Assembly (NCBI RefSeq): GCF_000160835.1 | Contig: NZ_GG700738.1 | Span: forward strand, 33,071 to 97,070 | Length of the DNA stretch: 64,000 bases | Source: Limosilactobacillus antri DSM 16041 | Lineage (GTDB): Bacteria; Bacillota; Bacilli; Lactobacillales; Lactobacillaceae | Direction: 5' to 3' | Shown here: piece after piece, positions 7,901-15,655 of the stretch | Numbering within the stretch: the first letter of the stretch is position 1 | How the letters are laid out: each line of letters opens with the position of its first letter | Program-made: the position numbers and the translations under genes | Notes under the pieces: model-generated | Told to the model about the DNA's origin: nothing | What the model saw: the letters and a program-made list of their open reading frames with translations, nothing else | Database searches by the model: none

Positions 7901-8614
7901 TCACCTGTCAGTCTTTAAACCACTAGCAGCTTCTTCGTCGACAATTACAGTTACGTTGGCATGATTCTGCAGGATACTTGCGGGCAGCTCTTCACTGACC
8001 GGGCCGTTAACCATCTTGTTAATCGCGTCCGCCTTGTTTTGACCATAGGCAAGCAGCAAAATATGCTTCGCCTGGCAAATCGACTTGAGACCCATGGTCA
8101 ATGCTTCCTTCGGTACATCCCGAATGTCGTCAAAGAACCGGGAGTTGGCGTTGATGGTCGACTCGGTTAAGGCGACTTTGTGGGTCAGGCTGTCGAAGGG
8201 GGTTCCCGGTTCGTTAAAGCCGATATGGCCGTTTTGCCCGATCCCTAAAATTTGTAAGTCAACGGGATGTTCATCAATCACGCGGTTGTACCGACTAATC
8301 TCTTCATCAATCTCTTTCGCCATCCCATTCGGAATGAAGGAGTGGGCAAAGGGTTTGGCAGCAAATAAATTTTGGTGCATAAAGTAGGCGTAGCTCTCCG
8401 GATTAGCGGCCGAGATGCCAACATATTCATCCAGGTTGACTGAGCTGCAATCACTAAAATCGAGGTCGCTATTGCATAATTCGCGATACGTCGAAAGCGG
8501 GGTACTACCCGTAGCCAGGCCAAAGACCTTCGCCCCATTCTGCAATTCTTGGCTGAAAATTTGGGCGGCCGTTTTGCCGCCTTCATTTGCATTTGCAACA
8601 ACAATAATACGCAT
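7901..8614 (-). CDS. nagB: glucosamine-6-phosphate deaminase
   Basis: A 237-residue enzyme that converts glucosamine-6-phosphate to fructose-6-phosphate and ammonia, feeding glycolysis. Family motifs are LATGSTPL (phosphate loop), the catalytic-site stretch SVNLDEYVG with the general-base Asp, and [15 protein letters not shown] with the catalytic His. The length fits the short Firmicutes form, which lacks the C-terminal allosteric extension of the E. coli enzyme. GAAAGGAA precedes the ATG. It lies between the RpiR regulator and nagA and is probably in one transcript with nanE. Confidence 0.95.
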   Translation of the reverse strand: MRIIVVANANEGGKTAAQIFSQELQNGAKVFGLATGSTPLSTYRELCNSDLDFSDCSSVNLDEYVGISAANPESYAYFMHQNLFAAKPFAHSFIPNGMAKEIDEEISRYNRVIDEHPVDLQILGIGQNGHIGFNEPGTPFDSLTHKVALTESTINANSRFFDDIRDVPKEALTMGLKSICQAKHILLLAYGQNKADAINKMVNGPVSEELPASILQNHANVTVIVDEEAASGLKTDR

Positions 8615-8644
8615 TATTAAATTCCTTTCAAAACGGTAGTTTCA

Positions 8645-9478
8645 TTATAGTTGCTTTTTATTAGCTTCTTTAATTCGTAAAACTTCTTCAATTGTTTTGT
8701 TCATGTTTTTCAGGTAGGTCGGGTGTTCCAAGAGGATTTCCGTAAGCAGATCAATAACGTAATTGATCGTAAATTGCGAATTCATAAAGTTATAATTAGG
8801 GGACTTTTCCGTGTTCTTAATCAGGAGAATGTTATTGCTCCGCTTGGCTAGGACGCTATTGCTAAAGGCCGTAATCGAGGTAATAACGACTCCCTTCTCG
8901 CGGCACTTTTGGACGGCGTCGCAAACTTCGATTGTGTTGCCGGAAACGGAAAAGGCCAGAATGGTATCCTTCGGCGAAATGATGGTATCAATAATACTCA
9001 TCATACTGCTATCACAGATCGCGCACGAGTTAATCCCCATCCGCATCAGCCGCTGGTTTAACTCCTGAGCGTTATAGCCAAAACTGCCAACGCCTAAAAT
9101 ATAGACCTTATTGGCTTTCCTAATTAGTCTTGTGATTTTTTTCAATTGGTTAAGCGAAATCAAGGACTTGGTTTCTGCTAAACTCTGCTTGTAGTAGGAA
9201 ATCACCTCGTCCAAAATGGAACTCTCGGACAGCCGTTTGGCCTGGATCAGGTTTGAAGTCGTCAGGTAGGATTTAAAGTCGGCAAAATCTACGCAGCCAA
9301 CGTGCTTGGCAAAGCGTGAAATGGTGGCCGTGCCCACCCTGGCCTTCTTTGCTAATTCCAGGATGGTCATTGCCTGAACTGCTTCGGGCTCGTTTAAAAC
9401 GACCCGCACGATTTTCTTTTCTTGCCGCGTGAGGTCTGCGGAAATGAGCTTAATGGACTTTAAAAATTCCTCTGACAT
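8645..9478 (-). CDS. RpiR/MurR-family transcriptional regulator (HTH + SIS)
   Basis: This 277-residue protein has an N-terminal HTH_6 domain (residues about 1-75; VGTATISRFAKHVGC is the recognition region). A C-terminal sugar-isomerase (SIS) domain covers about 120-260, with ILGVGSFGYNAQELN and FSVSGNTIEV binding a sugar phosphate. RpiR proteins within nan loci of Gram-positive bacteria and Vibrio (NanR) respond to ManNAc-6-P or related ligands. Its place between nanE and nagB makes it the likely regulator of both divergent arms here. Whether it represses or activates cannot be told. AAGGATGG serves as RBS, 17 bases after nanE. Confidence 0.87.
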   Translation of the reverse strand: MSEEFLKSIKLISADLTRQEKKIVRVVLNEPEAVQAMTILELAKKARVGTATISRFAKHVGCVDFADFKSYLTTSNLIQAKRLSESSILDEVISYYKQSLAETKSLISLNQLKKITRLIRKANKVYILGVGSFGYNAQELNQRLMRMGINSCAICDSSMMSIIDTIISPKDTILAFSVSGNTIEVCDAVQKCREKGVVITSITAFSNSVLAKRSNNILLIKNTEKSPNYNFMNSQFTINYVIDLLTEILLEHPTYLKNMNKTIEEVLRIKEANKKQL

Positions 9479-9495
9479 TCCAACCCATCCTTTGG

Positions 9496-10185
9496 CTAAT
9501 CTAGCACGTCAACAAAGGTCCGTGCAATTTGCAACGGCCGGGTGATTGCTCCGCCGACCACGACCGCATGGCAGCCTAATTCGAGGCACCGCTTTAACTT
9601 AGCCGGTGAATCGATCTTGCCCTCAGCAATCACCGGGGCCTTGGCCAGGTCAACAACTTCCTTTGAGTATTCAAAGTCGTTGTCGGCAACGTTGAGGCCT
9701 TCGGTAGCCGGGGTGTAGCCATGCATTGTTGTTCCAATCATATCAAAACCGAGCTGATTAGCAATCTCTACGCTCTCAAGCCGGTCGGTATCCGCCATCA
9801 ATAAGGTATCCGGGAATTCCGCCCGCATCTGTTCAACAATGTCCGCTAATTCTTCGTGGTGGGGCCGGGGCCGACCGGTAACATCGCAGGCAACCACCTG
9901 ACAACCGGTGCTGGCAACGGCGCGCATTTCCTTGATCGTTGGTGTAATGAAGACTTCAGAGTCGTCATAGTCGACCTTAGCAATCCCAATAATCGGGAGC
10001 GCGGTTTCGTCTTGGATCGCCTGAATATCCACTACCGAATTTGCACGAAGACCTGCCGCACCCGCCATCGTAGCGGCCCGGGCCATCCGGGACATAATAA
10101 AAGAACTGTGTAAGGGTTCCCCCGGGAGGGCCTGACAAGAAATAATCAATTTCTTTTTAGTCTGTTCTAAAAAATTGTTTTGCAA
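9496..10185 (-). CDS. nanE: N-acylglucosamine/N-acetylmannosamine-6-phosphate 2-epimerase
   Basis: The 229-residue enzyme converts ManNAc-6-P into GlcNAc-6-P, linking sialic acid breakdown to NagA/NagB. It is a phosphate-binding TIM barrel. IISCQALPGEPLH opens strand 1, GIAKVDYDDS carries the catalytic lysine, and AEGKIDSPAK and VVVGGAITRP form the phosphate-binding end. The start codon is TTG at 10185, preceded by GGAGGA. It is the first gene of the minus-strand arm and shares a 270-base regulatory region with the divergent nanK. Confidence 0.94.
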   Translation of the reverse strand: MQNNFLEQTKKKLIISCQALPGEPLHSSFIMSRMARAATMAGAAGLRANSVVDIQAIQDETALPIIGIAKVDYDDSEVFITPTIKEMRAVASTGCQVVACDVTGRPRPHHEELADIVEQMRAEFPDTLLMADTDRLESVEIANQLGFDMIGTTMHGYTPATEGLNVADNDFEYSKEVVDLAKAPVIAEGKIDSPAKLKRCLELGCHAVVVGGAITRPLQIARTFVDVLD

Positions 10186-10270
10186 ATTTTTTCCTCCGTT
10201 CTTAACGCGCTGGCGCTAGTTACAAAGCTGGTTAACTTTTTAAACTTGCTTTTACAGATTTTTAAATTTA

Positions 10271-10298
10271 ATAATAACTCTATCAAAATCAACTGCAC
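10271..10298 (+). repeat. conserved 28-30 base element, copy 1 (nanE-nanK intergenic region)
   Basis: The segment begins ATAATAACTCTA and ends AAATCAACTGCAC. A near copy lies at 11366-11395 before nanA (11 of 12 and 13 of 13 matches around a short variable spacer). It probably contains a shared operator or promoter of the nan genes; the regulator is inferred to be the RpiR protein encoded nearby. Confidence 0.6.
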
Positions 10299-10455
10299 TG
10301 CAATCATATCTGCAAGGAATTACTTTCGCAATATTCCTTTTCATAGTTGCTTTTCAAAACATTACTAGATGATTGTCCTGACCGAGGGATTGGCGTCAGC
10401 CGATTTTATTATTTCGACCAATCCGGACCTATTTTTGGAGAAAGGAACACGCAAA

Positions 10456-11337
10456 ATGGATAACAACTATCTCGCATTTGATATTGGAGGCACATCAATT
10501 AAGTATGGAATAATCGATCAGCACCTCCAAGTGGTTGATTATGGAACTGCGCCGACAAATAACAATGAAGACAATACGATCGTCAAAACGTTAATTGACG
10601 TGACTGAACAAAAAAAGAAGAAATTTAACCTGCGGGGGATCGGTATTAGCACCGCCGGCCGGGTCGGCAAACGGGGTGAAATCATCTACGCCGGCCCGAC
10701 GGTTAAAGACTACCAGGGAACCCAGCTTAAGCAGATTTTAGAAACGGCCTTTGCGATTCCGGTCAAGGTGATTAACGACGTTGATGCTGCCCTGATGGGC
10801 GAAATTTTCAAGGGAAACCTTGACCGTCAAAAGTCGATCTACTGTATTGCACTGGGGACTGGAATTGGCGGCGCCTTTTACTATGATGGCAAGCTTTTGA
10901 ATGGTGCGCACGGCCTAGCTAATTCGGTTGGCTATTTAAATTTCCAGCAAATTGGCGACTCATCATTTGAAGCGAAGTCTTCAACGCTGGCCTTTGAGCG
11001 TCAGCTGGCCCAGTATGATGTGACCGTTCCGGAGGCTTTTTCGGCTGCCCGGGCTGGGGAAGAATTTTACCTTAGTCTTATCAATCAATGGTGCGAAGCG
11101 CTGGCAAAAGAAATTGCCAATATTTGCTTATTATTGGATCCCGATATCTTCCTAATCGGCGGTGCAGTAAGCAGGCAGGGGGCCTTCTTTACCGACAAGA
11201 TCAAATACTACGTTAATGAAAAAATGCCTGATGGGATGTTCCAAACGGAGCTCAAAATTGCCACTCTGCAGGACCTGTCACAGCTATTCGGCGCGGTTTC
11301 ACTTTTTTATGCCGGACCAGAAAGCGCTTGCAAGTAA
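10456..11337 (+). CDS. nanK: ROK-family kinase, probable N-acetylmannosamine kinase
   Basis: This 293-residue protein has the ROK kinase pattern. The N-terminal ATP-binding motif is LAFDIGGTSIKYGI, and a central ALGTGIGGAFYYDGKLLNGAHG follows. No clear ROK cysteine zinc motif is visible after GAHGLANSVGY, as in several Gram-positive NanK proteins. It should phosphorylate ManNAc, the product of NanA, to ManNAc-6-P; context decides this over glucokinase. The start at ATG 10456 follows GGAGAAAGGA; the open frame extends upstream to 10369 without an RBS. Divergent from nanE and followed by a terminator hairpin. Confidence 0.88.
   Translation: MDNNYLAFDIGGTSIKYGIIDQHLQVVDYGTAPTNNNEDNTIVKTLIDVTEQKKKKFNLRGIGISTAGRVGKRGEIIYAGPTVKDYQGTQLKQILETAFAIPVKVINDVDAALMGEIFKGNLDRQKSIYCIALGTGIGGAFYYDGKLLNGAHGLANSVGYLNFQQIGDSSFEAKSSTLAFERQLAQYDVTVPEAFSAARAGEEFYLSLINQWCEALAKEIANICLLLDPDIFLIGGAVSRQGAFFTDKIKYYVNEKMPDGMFQTELKIATLQDLSQLFGAVSLFYAGPESACK
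11319..11332 (+). promoter_or_regulatory. cre-like site at the end of nanK
   Basis: AGAAAGCGCTTGCA matches the CcpA consensus TGWAANCGNTNWCA at 13 of 14 positions. It lies in the last codons of nanK, just ahead of the nanA leader, and could mediate glucose repression of nanA and following genes. Confidence 0.5.
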
Positions 11338-11365
11338 ATTTGCTTCGTAATAGAATTAGAGCCAA

Positions 11366-11395
11366 ATAATAATTCTAAATATAAATCAACTGCAC
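11366..11395 (+). repeat. conserved 28-30 base element, copy 2 (nanA leader)
   Basis: Second copy of the element found at 10271-10298. Its last bases overlap the left arm of the terminator hairpin in front of nanA, so protein binding here and termination may influence one another. Confidence 0.6.
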
Positions 11396-11439
11396 AACAA
11401 ACACGCTCTTAATGGGTGTTTGTTGTGCTTTTGTTTTTT
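11392..11439 (+). terminator. terminator hairpin between nanK and nanA
   Basis: A perfect 13-base stem (GCACAACAAACAC, 11392-11404, with 11416-11428) is followed by TTTTGTTTTTT. It ends about 30 bases before the nanA start codon, leaving no room for a promoter in between. nanA must therefore be read through it, unless a promoter hides in the hairpin. Confidence 0.85.
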
Positions 11440-11469
11440 ACTTCAGAGCTTTTTGAAAGGACAGTAGTT

Positions 11470-12387
11470 ATGAAAGATTTTTCAAAGTATCGTGGTGTTT
11501 TCCCGGCCTTTTACGCCTGCTATGACGACAATGGCGAGGTCAGTCCTGAACGGGTGCAGCAGCTAACCGAATACCACCTTAAAAAAGGGGTCAAGGGCGT
11601 TTACGTTAACGGTTCTTCGGGCGAGTGTATTTACCTGAGCGTTGCGGAACGGAAAATGGTCTTAGAAAACGTAATGAAAGTTGCCAAGGGGAAGCTGACC
11701 GTCATTGCCCACGTGGCCTGCAACAATACTAAAGATAGTGTGGAATTGGCGAAGCACGCTGAAAGCATGGGGGTTGATGCCATTGCCGCAATCCCGCCAA
11801 TCTATTTCAAGCTGCCGGACTACTCGATTGCCAAGTACTGGAACGCTATTAGTGCGGCTGCCCCGCATACGGACTTCGTCATCTACAACATTCCCCAACT
11901 TGCCGGGACCGCGCTCAGCGCCTCCTTGTACCAGCAGATGCTGGACAACCAACAGCTGATCGGGGTCAAAAACTCATCGATGCCGGTCCAGGACATCCAA
12001 ATCTTCAAGAGCCTGGGCGGGGATGACCACCTGGTCTTTAATGGTCCTGACGAGCAGTTTATCAGCGGCCGCGTCATGGGCGCAATTGGCGGGATTGGTG
12101 GTACTTATGGTGCCATGCCCGACCTCTTCTTAAAGCTGAACAGTTTCCTCAAGGCAGGGGACCTCAAGAATGCCAACAAGCTCCAATTTATGATCAACGA
12201 AGTGATTTACAAGCTCGCTGGCGGGCACGGCAATATGTATGCGCTGATCAAGGAGGTCTTGCGGGAGAACGAAGACTTAGACATCGGCTCCGTCCGGCTG
12301 CCGCTTGAACCGTTAGCACCAGAGGACCAGCAGCTGGTCGCAGAAGCAATTGCTTTGATTAACAAAACCCGCGCCGCATTCAACTAG
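11470..12387 (+). CDS. nanA: N-acetylneuraminate lyase
   Basis: The 305-residue aldolase cleaves N-acetylneuraminate into ManNAc and pyruvate. It is a DHDPS/NAL-type TIM barrel. GSSGE (48-52) binds the pyruvate carboxylate, Tyr139 is in VIYNIP, and Lys167 in GVKNSS forms the Schiff base. The motif GGIGGTYGAMP near residue 208 is typical of NanA rather than dihydrodipicolinate synthase. ATG 11470 follows GAAAGG; the frame is open upstream from 11416, but that part overlaps the terminator. It starts the second plus-strand nan transcript: nanA, YhcH-type gene, transporter, esterase. Confidence 0.93.
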   Translation: MKDFSKYRGVFPAFYACYDDNGEVSPERVQQLTEYHLKKGVKGVYVNGSSGECIYLSVAERKMVLENVMKVAKGKLTVIAHVACNNTKDSVELAKHAESMGVDAIAAIPPIYFKLPDYSIAKYWNAISAAAPHTDFVIYNIPQLAGTALSASLYQQMLDNQQLIGVKNSSMPVQDIQIFKSLGGDDHLVFNGPDEQFISGRVMGAIGGIGGTYGAMPDLFLKLNSFLKAGDLKNANKLQFMINEVIYKLAGGHGNMYALIKEVLRENEDLDIGSVRLPLEPLAPEDQQLVAEAIALINKTRAAFN

Positions 12388-12400
12388 ATTGGAGCTATTC

Positions 12401-12859
12401 ATGATAATTACGTCCAAAGATCAAGTCGATCGCTATAAGAATCTTTCTAAGAACCTCGATCAAGCGCTTGATTATATTCAACAAACTAAGTTAGAAGACT
12501 TCGTTGACGGTGAGTCCAAGGAGGTCTGTGCCGGGGTCAAGTACAGTGTCTTTGACTACCAAGCAGCCAACGGTCAGCCCGGGGCGATGTTTGAACAGCA
12601 CCAGGAATGGGTTGATATCCACCTGATCGTGAAGGGGACCGAGCAAATGGCGGTGACCAGCAAGGACCTGGTAACCACGACGCAGCCCTATGACCCTGAT
12701 AAGGACTGTGCCCTCTTCGTTGGTCAGCCTAAGGTCGTCGTCACTCTACACCCTGGTGATATGCTGATTGCCTTCCCAGAGGATATTCACCAGCCGGGGA
12801 TTGAGCTCAATGACGATGTAATCCGCAAGGCCATGATCAAAGTAAAGGTCGATTTTTAA
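12401..12859 (+). CDS. YhcH/YjgK/YiaL family protein, probable sialic acid anomerase (NanQ-like)
   Basis: This 152-residue cupin-like protein belongs to the DUF386 (YhcH/EbgC) family. Visible features are AGVKYSVFDYQA, the histidine-containing EWVDIHLIVKG and the C-terminal metal-site segment HPGDMLIAFPEDIHQPGI. In E. coli the YhcH homologue in the nan operon (NanQ) speeds the conversion of alpha- to beta-anomers of sialic acid, as I recall. Position between nanA and the transporter supports the same task here. ATG 12401 is preferred to TTG 12389 because the latter forms part of the RBS (TTGGAGC). Confidence 0.85.
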   Translation: MIITSKDQVDRYKNLSKNLDQALDYIQQTKLEDFVDGESKEVCAGVKYSVFDYQAANGQPGAMFEQHQEWVDIHLIVKGTEQMAVTSKDLVTTTQPYDPDKDCALFVGQPKVVVTLHPGDMLIAFPEDIHQPGIELNDDVIRKAMIKVKVDF

Positions 12860-12872
12860 GGAGGTGGGGCCA

Positions 12873-14435
12873 ATGTCCCAAAAAAAGACTCATTGGTATA
12901 ACGAAGTAAGCCGGGACCAATGGAAATCATTAAACGCTGCCACGATTGGTTATTTCCTTGATGGTTTTGACTTTAATATGGTGAACCTGCTATTAGTACC
13001 AATTGCCGCAACATTCGACATCCCGTTGGTATTATCTTCAACCTTAATTTCTGCCGCCTACCTGTCACGGTGGTTCGGGGGACTGATGTTTGGTGCGATT
13101 GGGGACCGTTTCGGCCGGAAGGTTTCAATGGTGACCTCGATTCTGCTGTATGCGGGGGGAACCTTTATCTGTGCCTTCGCGCCGTCATTCTGGGTTCTGT
13201 TCGCTGCCCGGCTCTTTATCGGGCTGGGGATGGCTGGTGAATATAGTTCTTCAACCACCTACATCATGGAAACCTGGCCGAAGCACCTGAGAAACCGTGC
13301 CGTCGGCTTCGTTGTGGCCGGCTTCTCCCTTGGTGGTGCCGTGACGGCCCAAGTTTACAAGCTGGTTTCTTCACTGCTGGAAGGAACCAAGTATGCTTCC
13401 CAAGACTGGCGGCTCTTCTTCATGATTGGGATTATCCCGGTCTTCTTTGCCCTGTGGATGCGGCGGTCAATCTCTGAGGCACAGGACTTTTCAGAAATGC
13501 GGGTCCAGCAAAAGAAGCTGCAAGCAGCAGACCCGAACTATGTTCCGCCAAAGGATATGTTTAGTGTTCTCTTCAAGCAGGGCAAACTCCGTTCAATCAT
13601 CAACACCTGCTCTGCCCTGGTGACGATTGTTCTGTTGGTGTTCGTCTTCTTAATGTCCAGCAAGCTGAACCTGATTCAGTCGGTTCTTGCCTGGATCGTA
13701 ATTTTTGCAACCATCATGTCATATACGCGTCAGTTCATGAAGCGCCGTTGGCCAATCGGCTTGGGAATTTTAGTGATCATGGTGGCTGCCAACTTGGGCA
13801 ACGGGCCAATGCAGGCCTTGATGCCGACTTACTACTCAACCGCCCTCCACTTCTCGACCGGGATGGTTGCGAACCTGACGTCCGTCTTCTGGATCGGCCA
13901 GGTGATCGGTTGTATCGTTGTTGGCTTTATCGGTGACAAGTGGGGGACGCGAAAGGCCTACCTGATTGGGACCACGGCCTCACTCCTGTTCTTAGCACCG
14001 GTCTTTATGATTAATCGTTCGCTGATGGATAAGGGCTTTATTTGGATGGCACTGTTTGTTATTTGCCTGATGGCCTACGAAACGGCAATTTCCTTTGCCG
14101 CCTTAATGCCGAAGTACATCGGGAACTTCTTTACTACTTCTGGCCGGAACGCCGGGGTTGGGTTCCTGATCAACGCTGCCGGACTTGGTCAGGCCCTAGC
14201 ACCCGTGATGACCCTGTCACTAGCGAATGCTGTTTTCCAACCGCTGGGCTTAAACTTGGGCTGGACCCTGTTCTGCATCGTGCTGACCGTGGCGATGGTC
14301 ATTATTATCTGCCTGGCCATTAACCTCCCGCCACGTCTACTGAAGCTGATCCACCCAGATGAATTGCGTAAGCAAGACTGGTCTGACTTTGACATTACTT
14401 CAGTTGAAGAACAGGTCAAATTGGACAAGAAATAG
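12873..14435 (+). CDS. nanT: MFS sialic acid:proton symporter (NanT-type)
   Basis: The 520-residue protein has at least 12 membrane segments. It carries MFS signatures YFLDGFDFNMVN (segment 1), GDRFGRKVSM (motif A) and GLGMAGEYSSSTTYIMETWP (segment 4-5), as in the sialate/aromatic-acid symporters. A central stretch of additional hydrophobic helices (about residues 240-300) makes it longer than sugar porters, as known for NanT (E. coli about 496 residues, 14 segments). It should import free N-acetylneuraminate with protons. ATG 12873 follows AAGGAGGTG; the in-frame GTG at 12864 belongs to the RBS. Confidence 0.88.
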   Translation: MSQKKTHWYNEVSRDQWKSLNAATIGYFLDGFDFNMVNLLLVPIAATFDIPLVLSSTLISAAYLSRWFGGLMFGAIGDRFGRKVSMVTSILLYAGGTFICAFAPSFWVLFAARLFIGLGMAGEYSSSTTYIMETWPKHLRNRAVGFVVAGFSLGGAVTAQVYKLVSSLLEGTKYASQDWRLFFMIGIIPVFFALWMRRSISEAQDFSEMRVQQKKLQAADPNYVPPKDMFSVLFKQGKLRSIINTCSALVTIVLLVFVFLMSSKLNLIQSVLAWIVIFATIMSYTRQFMKRRWPIGLGILVIMVAANLGNGPMQALMPTYYSTALHFSTGMVANLTSVFWIGQVIGCIVVGFIGDKWGTRKAYLIGTTASLLFLAPVFMINRSLMDKGFIWMALFVICLMAYETAISFAALMPKYIGNFFTTSGRNAGVGFLINAAGLGQALAPVMTLSLANAVFQPLGLNLGWTLFCIVLTVAMVIIICLAINLPPRLLKLIHPDELRKQDWSDFDITSVEEQVKLDKK

Positions 14436-14448
14436 GGGGGATTGACAG

Positions 14449-15420
14449 ATGCAAGATATTCAGCAATTAGAACAATATTTGGGCCAGCGGGAAGTTCCTG
14501 CAGACTTTGATGAATTCTGGGAGCAGAACCTTCAAAAGCTGCCCGCTAGTTTCCACGCGGACCTAATTCCCAAGGACTTTGGCTTTCAGAATGTGAACGC
14601 TTATGAGCTGGTGTTTGAGGGGACCAACCACGGCACCGTCTATTCCCGGTGCCTCTTCCCGAAAAATCCAGCGGGTCCCGTCCCGGTAGTCTTTTATTTC
14701 CACGGCTACATGGGCCAATCCCCCGACTGGTCGGAATTATTAAAGTATCCCGCTTCGGGGTTCGGGATCGTTGCGATGGACGTGCGTGGTCAATCGGGCT
14801 ATTCCCAGGATAACGCCTCCTTTAACGGCAATACCGTTTTGGGCCACATCATCCGGGGCGCGGAAGACGGCCCGGAGCACCTGTTCTACAAGCATATTTA
14901 TTTAGACGTTTATAGCTTAGTCGAAATCGTCGCCGGCTTTGACTTTGTCGACGAAGGCCGGCTTTATAGCTACGGGGGCTCGCAGGGCGGCGCCTTATCG
15001 TTAGTTGCCGCGGCCTTAAACCCGAAAATTAAGTTTAACGTCGCCATTTACCCCTTCCTAAGCGACTTTAAGTACGTGGTTGACTCGCATAATGAGAGTG
15101 AGCCGTACATGGAATTGATTCGGTATTTCAAGTTCCACGATCCCTTCCACAAGAAGGAAGAGCAAATCCTGCGGACCTTGGACTACATTGATATTAAGAA
15201 CATGGCGCACCGGGTCCAGTGCCCGGTCAGGATGATTACTGGGATGATGGATGATGTTTGTATGCCAGCGACGCAGTTCGCAATCTACAACCGCTTAGGC
15301 ACGGCAGATAAACAGCATTTCCTCCTTCCGGAATACGGCCATGAGCCGATGAACGTCCACGTTGATGACCAGGCCTACAACTGGCTGTGCCACACGAAGA
15401 TTCAAATTGGCAAAGACTGA
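14449..15420 (+). CDS. acetyl-xylan-esterase/cephalosporin-C-deacetylase family acetylesterase
   Basis: This 323-residue alpha/beta hydrolase belongs to the AXE1 (carbohydrate esterase 7) family. The oxyanion-side motif YFHGYMGQS is followed by MDVRGQSGYSQD. The nucleophile serine lies in YGGSQGGALS, then an Asp (TGMMDDVCMP) and a late His (EYGHEP) complete the triad. There is no signal peptide, so it acts in the cytoplasm. As the last gene of the nan transcript it probably removes O-acetyl groups from imported sialic acids, a job done by NanS in enterobacteria; that role is inferred from position only. Confidence 0.85.
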   Translation: MQDIQQLEQYLGQREVPADFDEFWEQNLQKLPASFHADLIPKDFGFQNVNAYELVFEGTNHGTVYSRCLFPKNPAGPVPVVFYFHGYMGQSPDWSELLKYPASGFGIVAMDVRGQSGYSQDNASFNGNTVLGHIIRGAEDGPEHLFYKHIYLDVYSLVEIVAGFDFVDEGRLYSYGGSQGGALSLVAAALNPKIKFNVAIYPFLSDFKYVVDSHNESEPYMELIRYFKFHDPFHKKEEQILRTLDYIDIKNMAHRVQCPVRMITGMMDDVCMPATQFAIYNRLGTADKQHFLLPEYGHEPMNVHVDDQAYNWLCHTKIQIGKD

Positions 15421-15596
15421 GAGTGAGAAAAACGAGAGTGGGAAATAACCTCCTCGGCAAGGCGTATGGCTAACCTAGAACGATAGTTGGCACGGTACGG
15501 GCCGGCTAGCGTTCGTAGGCAAATAGCCTTGTGGTTACGACACGAAGTTAGCCTGTAGGTTTTCCACGTTATCTTAGTAATAGTTAAGAACTAGCA
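15421..15596. repeat. structured intergenic element next to the esterase gene
   Basis: The segment between the esterase stop and the terminator holds nested inverted repeats: GTGGGAAATAACCT near 15439 with AGGTTTTCCAC near 15558, GGCTAAC (15468 region) with GTTAGCC (15548 region), and CAAGGC with GCCTTG. No open frame is credible. Parts resemble intergenic stretches near 40724 (TGGGAATTAACTC) and 25520, suggesting a dispersed non-coding repeat. Confidence 0.45.
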
Positions 15597-15597
15597 A

Positions 15598-15645
15598 GAG
15601 GCTGGTGAGAAAAAAACAGTTTTTCTCCCAGCCTCGTTTTCTTTT
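15598..15645. terminator. bidirectional terminator between esterase and permease genes
   Basis: GAGGCTGGTGAGAAAAA pairs with TTTTTCTCCCAGCCTC, and T-rich or A-rich tails serve both strands. The sequence AGCAAG-GGCTGGTGAGAAAA is shared with the terminator at 25524-25562. Confidence 0.85.
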
Positions 15646-15655
15646 TAAAGTGCCA

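Noticed and set aside
15421..15655. A possible small protein or remnant transposase in the gap
   Set aside because: No frame with RBS or transposase motif; the segment is made of nested inverted repeats and a terminator.
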